Assembly (NCBI RefSeq): GCF_018257575.1
Contig: NZ_JAERJP010000001.1
Span: forward strand, 186,001-250,000
Length of the DNA: 64,000 nt
Source of the DNA: Tatumella sp. JGM91
GTDB lineage: Bacteria; Pseudomonadota; Gammaproteobacteria; Enterobacterales; Enterobacteriaceae
Direction of reading: 5' to 3'
Made by a program: the position numbers and the translations under genes. Each line of letters opens with the position of its first letter. Within the stretch, counting starts at the first letter, position 1. This document shows, in pieces, positions 59,941 through 64,000 of this stretch. The notes under the pieces were generated by a model, which made no database searches, was not told the DNA's origin, and saw nothing but the letters and a program-made list of their open reading frames with translations.

Positions 59941-60639
59941 TCAAATCAGCTCATCCGGATACCAGCAACCGGCAGAAAGACTGCATTTCTGCAGCTGTTC
60001 AATCATTTGCAGATAGTCGCGGCGCGGAATTTGCCGGGCACCCAGCGAAGCAGTATGCGGGTTAAGGATTTGGCAATCAATCAGTCTGCCGCCATGGGCC
60101 AGGAAGTGCCGGCAGAACAACATTAAGGCGGTTTTAGATGCATTTTCTGCGCGACTGAACATGGATTCGGCACAAAATAACTGGCCTGATGCCAGCCCAT
60201 ATAATCCGCCGGCCAGTTGTTGCCCGGACCAGACCTCGACAGAGTGAGCCACCCCGAGACTGAACAGTGTTAACCAGGCACTGATCACATCATCAGTGAT
60301 CCAGCAGCCATCAGTCCGGCCAGTCGCACAGCCGCGGATCACCCCTTCAAAATCCTGATCTACTGTCACCCGATAGGGTGAGTGCCGGTGAAAGCGTCTC
60401 ATACTGCGGCTGAGGTGAAACTCTTCCGGATATAAAACTGCCCGCGGATCCGGCGACCACCATAAAATGGGGTCATGTTCGGAGAACCACGGAAAAATAC
60501 CCTGCCGGTAAGCACTCTGCATTCTCTGCGGGCTGAGATCTCCGCCAAAAGCCAGCAGCCCCTCCGGTTCTCTGAGTGCGGTCGACGGGGCAGGGAATAA
60601 CAAGGAATTCTGCTGCAATTGTGGTAAATGAAATGTCAT
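59941..60639 (-). CDS. aat: Leucyl/phenylalanyl-tRNA--protein transferase
   Basis: Aat adds Leu or Phe to N-terminal Lys or Arg, making N-degrons read by ClpS. The 232-residue product (E. coli 234) has [47 protein letters not shown], and the GNAT-like [22 protein letters not shown] and ESMFSR. Its stop codon is 342 bp from infA, and it starts 10 bp after the cydC stop, so it is probably transcribed with cydDC. Confidence 0.96.
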   Translation of the reverse strand: MTFHLPQLQQNSLLFPAPSTALREPEGLLAFGGDLSPQRMQSAYRQGIFPWFSEHDPILWWSPDPRAVLYPEEFHLSRSMRRFHRHSPYRVTVDQDFEGVIRGCATGRTDGCWITDDVISAWLTLFSLGVAHSVEVWSGQQLAGGLYGLASGQLFCAESMFSRAENASKTALMLFCRHFLAHGGRLIDCQILNPHTASLGARQIPRRDYLQMIEQLQKCSLSAGCWYPDELI

Positions 60640-60649
60640 GATTCTCTGC

Positions 60650-62380
60650 TCACTGATCCCTCAGACGCTGGCTGAATTGCCAGTAACGCCCCCGGTGCTC
60701 CAGTAATTGCCGGTGATGACCCTGTTCAATGATTCTGCCGTCCTCCAGTACGCAGATGCGGTCCATTTCTGTCAGCCCGCTCAGGCGGTGTGTGACCATA
60801 ATCAGCGTTTTATCGCGGGTAACCTGTCGGAGTAAGTGCAGAATTTGTTGCTCAGTTGTGGCATCAAGCCCCTCGGTTGGCTCATCCAGTAACCAGAGTT
60901 CCCCCTGATGCAGCATCGCCCGGGCAATAGCTAAACGGCGCAATTCGCCCCCGGAGAGGGTTCTGCCGCCTTCGCCCATCCAGCCGTTCAGGCCTTCACC
61001 CTCCAGCAGGCTATGCAGCCCGGTCTGTTGTAATACCTCTGTCAGATCACTGTCACTGCTGTGCGGGGACGCCAGCAGCAAATTATCCCGTAAGGTCTGA
61101 TTAAATAAAGCCACACGCTGTGTAACTACGCTGGTACGCTGGCGAAGAGTGGCTTCATCCCATTCTGTCAGTGGCAGATTATTGAAACTGATCCCGCCTT
61201 TATCCGGGTCAGCTGCACGGGTGAGCAATTGCAACAGCGTAGACTTCCCACATCCAGTCAATCCGAGTAAGGCTATTTTCTCACCGGAATCCACTTTCAG
61301 GCTCAGATCGTTAAGTACCCATTGCCCCTGACCCGGATAGCGGAAACCCAGGTCAGTGACCTGTATGGATATCTGGCCTGGCGTGGCCGGTGACGCTTCA
61401 GGAAAGACCACTGCCGGAGCTTGTTGTAACAATTCGCTTAAACGGCTGGCGGAAAGTATTACCCGCGAAATATGCAGAAAAGACGAGGCGACCGGGCCGA
61501 GAGATTCAAAAGCAGCCAGGACACAAAAGACAAACAAAGCCAGTAGTGTCGGGTTATTGTCAGGTCCGCTCAGCCATTCGCCCCCCAGCCAGAGCACAAT
61601 ACAGACACTGATCCCGGTAATGATCATCAGCACACTCTGAGACGCGGCGGTTAATGCATGCTGGCGTTGCTGGGCCGCGATTAATTGCTGGCCGGTTGCA
61701 GACAATTGCTGTTGCCAGCTTTTCTGATGCTGGTAAATTTTAAGTTCAGCCATGCTGCTCAGCCAGCGGGTCAGCTGTAGCCGGTATTCTGCATTCAGGG
61801 CGGTCAGATCGTGGCCTGAAGATTTCCCCAGCCGGTAAAACAGCGGCGGCAGGATCAGCAGGGTAAGCAGCATAATCCCTCCTGTCACCAGTGCCAGTGA
61901 CAGGCTGAGAAAGCTGAGACCGGTGGTCACCGCAACGATGACGCACAGAGCCCCGATCAGCGGTGACAGAACACGCAGATAAAGATGGTCCAGATTATCG
62001 ACATCAGCGACAAAGCGGTTCAGTAAGTCTCCCTGGCGAAACGTTGCCAGGCCGGCAGGGGAGAGGGGGAAAAGTTTACTGAAAGTGTAGACCCGCAGGT
62101 GTTGCAGTACGCGGAATGTACCGTCATGGCTGACTAACCGCTCAAAATAACGGGCTGCGGTACGGATAATCGCCGCACCACGTACCCCTGCGGCCGGCAG
62201 CATATAGTTGAAACTGTACAGACCGGCAGTACCTGCCACCGCTGAGGCCGCAAGGAACCAGCCCGACAGTGTCAGCAGACTGATACTGGCCAGCAGGGTA
62301 AGGATCGCCAGTATCACCCCGAGAGTCAGCTGTAACCAGTGGCGTTGCCATAAACGCAGAAAAGGCAGTAACGTTTTCAT
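60650..62380 (-). CDS. cydC: Glutathione/cysteine ABC exporter subunit CydC
   Basis: CydC forms with CydD the heterodimeric ABC protein that exports cysteine and glutathione to the periplasm (a role in heme handling is also reported) and is needed for cytochrome bd assembly. The 576-residue product (E. coli 573) has six N-terminal membrane segments, Walker [10 protein letters not shown], signature [15 protein letters not shown], Walker B LWLLDEP and a downstream VTHR. Its ATG overlaps the cydD stop by 4 bp, and it precedes aat as in E. coli. Confidence 0.96.
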   Translation of the reverse strand: MKTLLPFLRLWQRHWLQLTLGVILAILTLLASISLLTLSGWFLAASAVAGTAGLYSFNYMLPAAGVRGAAIIRTAARYFERLVSHDGTFRVLQHLRVYTFSKLFPLSPAGLATFRQGDLLNRFVADVDNLDHLYLRVLSPLIGALCVIVAVTTGLSFLSLSLALVTGGIMLLTLLILPPLFYRLGKSSGHDLTALNAEYRLQLTRWLSSMAELKIYQHQKSWQQQLSATGQQLIAAQQRQHALTAASQSVLMIITGISVCIVLWLGGEWLSGPDNNPTLLALFVFCVLAAFESLGPVASSFLHISRVILSASRLSELLQQAPAVVFPEASPATPGQISIQVTDLGFRYPGQGQWVLNDLSLKVDSGEKIALLGLTGCGKSTLLQLLTRAADPDKGGISFNNLPLTEWDEATLRQRTSVVTQRVALFNQTLRDNLLLASPHSSDSDLTEVLQQTGLHSLLEGEGLNGWMGEGGRTLSGGELRRLAIARAMLHQGELWLLDEPTEGLDATTEQQILHLLRQVTRDKTLIMVTHRLSGLTEMDRICVLEDGRIIEQGHHRQLLEHRGRYWQFSQRLRDQ

Positions 62381-64000
62381 GACTGTAACTCCTTGCTGCG
62401 ATGCTGCAACATGTCGCGAAAAGCACCCGGTGTGGCGGCCAGTTCCTGCCAGCGACCACGCTGGATTATCTGACCGCGGCCCATTACCCAGATCTCATCC
62501 CAGTCCTGCAAGCCCTGAGGCTGATGGGTGATCATCAGGGTTGTTTGCTGTAAAGAGGCTTGTTGTAACGCCCGCATAACTTGCTGTTCACTGCGGCTGT
62601 CCAGGCTGGCTGCGGGTTCATCCAACAGCATCAGGCTGGCGGGTAACAGTAATGCCCTCGCGACGGCGATACGTTGCGCCTGTCCGACGGATAAACCACT
62701 GGCATTATCACCGATAGCCGTTTCAGCCCCCTGCGGTAACTGACGGATAAAGTCATGGATACCTGCAGAATGCAGTGCCTGCTGAAATTGTTTATCGTCA
62801 CAGGCCCGGCCGAAAGTAATGTTTTCGCGGAGGGTTGTTTCCGGCAGAACCGGATTTTGTCCAACCCAGGCGATATTTTTCTGCCAGTACTCCGTGTCCG
62901 TATCGCGTAATTCGCTGCCATTAATCGTCAGTGATCCGGTATAAGGTAAAAAACCAAGCAAGGCATTCATCAGGGATGTTTTACCGGCACCACTGGTCCC
63001 GAGCAGAGCAACTCTTTTCCCTGCGGCGAGGGTAAAATTCAGGGGCTCCGTCAGGGGCTGGCCGCTGGCAGTGGTGACGACCATATTGGTGGCCACCAGT
63101 GCCACCGCGCCTTGCCATTGCGGGCGCAGTGATTCAGTCGCGGTGCTTTTCTGCGGGCTTTGCCGGAGAAATGCTTCAAGCACATCAGCAGCGCCAACTG
63201 CCTGTGCTTTAGCATGATAAAAGTTGCCAAGATCGCGTAATGGCTGGAAAAACTCAGGAGCCAGTATTAATACCAGGAATCCGGCAAACAGGGTGACACC
63301 GCGATGATAATCGCCGAAATGCAGCACACCAAGATAGGAAAACCCGAAATAAACCGCCACCACCGCGATAGAAATGGCCGCGAAAAATTCCAGTACAGCA
63401 GAAGATAAAAATGCCATCCGCAGGACTTCCATCGTCCGCTGGCGGAATTGCTCAGAGCTGTCGGCGATGGCTTGTTGTTCTGCCTGCCCCCGGTGAAAAA
63501 GGCGCAGTGTATCCAGACCACGCAGACGGTCCAGAAAATCACCGCTGAGACGGGCAAGGGCATGAAAATTTCTGCGGTTAGCTTCTGCCGCGCCCATTCC
63601 GACCATCGCCATAAACAGGGGGATCAGCGGCGCAGTACAAAACAGAATTAAGGCGGCGGCCCAGTTAACCGGGGCCAGCACGATCAGAATCATCAGCGGA
63701 ATTAAGGCAGCCAGGGACATCTGTGGCAGATAACGGGCGTAGTAATCCTGCATATTTTCGATCTGTTCCTGCAGCAGGGTCGTCCAGCTGCCCGTGGGGC
63801 GCGTTTTAACCCATACCGGCCCGCAGCTTTCCAGCCGGTCGATAATTTGCTGGCGAATAGCCTGCCGGATTGCCATACCTGCCCGGAATCCAAAAAGTTC
63901 GCGAAAGTAATGTAACAGAGCGCGCAACACAAAACAGCCGGCAAGGACCAGCAGCAACGGCAGTGTGTTTACGGGAATCTGCTGTTTCAGGATGAAGTTT
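62377..64000 (-). CDS. cydD: Glutathione/cysteine ABC exporter subunit CydD, partial (5' end outside window)
   Basis: The reverse-strand frame is open to the window edge with no stop, giving 540 codons of a family normally near 588, so about 45-50 N-terminal residues are outside. A TTG at 63957 could begin a shorter frame but falls inside the conserved membrane domain. Alignable parts include FVLRALLHYFRELFGF, PTGSWTTLLQEQIENMQDYYARYLPQM, APLIPLFMAMVGMGAAEANRRNF, Walker A GTSGAGKTS, a reduced signature LSVGQAQRIAVARAL as in E. coli CydD, and Walker B LMLLDEPAASLD. It overlaps cydC by 4 bp. Confidence 0.95.
   Translation of the reverse strand, partial: NFILKQQIPVNTLPLLLVLAGCFVLRALLHYFRELFGFRAGMAIRQAIRQQIIDRLESCGPVWVKTRPTGSWTTLLQEQIENMQDYYARYLPQMSLAALIPLMILIVLAPVNWAAALILFCTAPLIPLFMAMVGMGAAEANRRNFHALARLSGDFLDRLRGLDTLRLFHRGQAEQQAIADSSEQFRQRTMEVLRMAFLSSAVLEFFAAISIAVVAVYFGFSYLGVLHFGDYHRGVTLFAGFLVLILAPEFFQPLRDLGNFYHAKAQAVGAADVLEAFLRQSPQKSTATESLRPQWQGAVALVATNMVVTTASGQPLTEPLNFTLAAGKRVALLGTSGAGKTSLMNALLGFLPYTGSLTINGSELRDTDTEYWQKNIAWVGQNPVLPETTLRENITFGRACDDKQFQQALHSAGIHDFIRQLPQGAETAIGDNASGLSVGQAQRIAVARALLLPASLMLLDEPAASLDSRSEQQVMRALQQASLQQTTLMITHQPQGLQDWDEIWVMGRGQIIQRGRWQELAATPGAFRDMLQHRSKELQS

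Overview
The window is an ordinary stretch of enterobacterial chromosome (Enterobacterales). Gene content and order follow the Escherichia coli backbone in several blocks: bioA-bioBFCD/uvrB/ybhK/moaABCDE, yohD/pbpG/bglX, dinG/ybiB, dps/rhtA/ompX/mntS/mntR/ybiT, and grxA to cydDC. Protein divergence, the rearrangement of these blocks and the loss of many genes present in E. coli suggest an Erwiniaceae-type genome (Pantoea, Erwinia or Tatumella relative). That placement is an inference, since no rRNA is present. I saw no tRNA or rRNA gene, insertion sequence, prophage, CRISPR array or integrase.

Layout. 1-4702: divergent biotin genes around a BirA operator. 4689-6243: a lone UrtE/LivF-like ABC ATPase and a long non-coding stretch with a cluster of DnaA boxes at the position of E. 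coli DARS1, followed by a LexA box and uvrB. 8294-13368: ybhK, then a Moco riboswitch driving moaABCDE, with a frameshifted DUF1615 lipoprotein gene attached. 13439-18756: ybhL, ybhQ, rhlE, dusC and an MFS exporter. 18842-28511: envelope genes (ldtB, yohD, pbpG, a large MscS-type channel, bglX), a DUF2236 oxygenase-like gene, idi and the small membrane protein gene yohO. 28744-39667: SOS-regulated dinG, ybiB, rlmF, dps, rhtA, ompX, an MntS-like small protein facing mntR across an MntR-type palindrome, an extra hns/stpA-type gene and ybiT. 39769-46250: moeBA, dacC, ybjG, ybjL. 46459-53980: grxA, ybjC, nfsA, ybjN, ybjO, the artPIQM arginine importer, amiD, ltaE. 54059-64000: poxB, cspD, clpS-clpA, infA, aat, cydC and partial cydD.

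Themes. Molybdenum cofactor synthesis is represented twice: moaABCDE makes cPMP and molybdopterin, moeB recharges MoaD, and moeA inserts molybdate. Cell-wall remodelling is well represented (ldtB, pbpG, dacC, amiD, ybjG). Two genes carry clear SOS boxes (uvrB, dinG). Compared with E. coli the right half is streamlined: rimK, potFGHI, rlmC, artJ, hcp-hcr and serW are missing from their usual positions.

I found no convincing undescribed multi-gene system. The most notable items are the DARS1-like DnaA-box cluster, the orphan ABC ATPase with a degenerate signature motif, the extended MntS-like protein with a CxxC, the frameshifted DUF1615 gene in the moa operon, and the H-NS paralogue in an AT-rich island.
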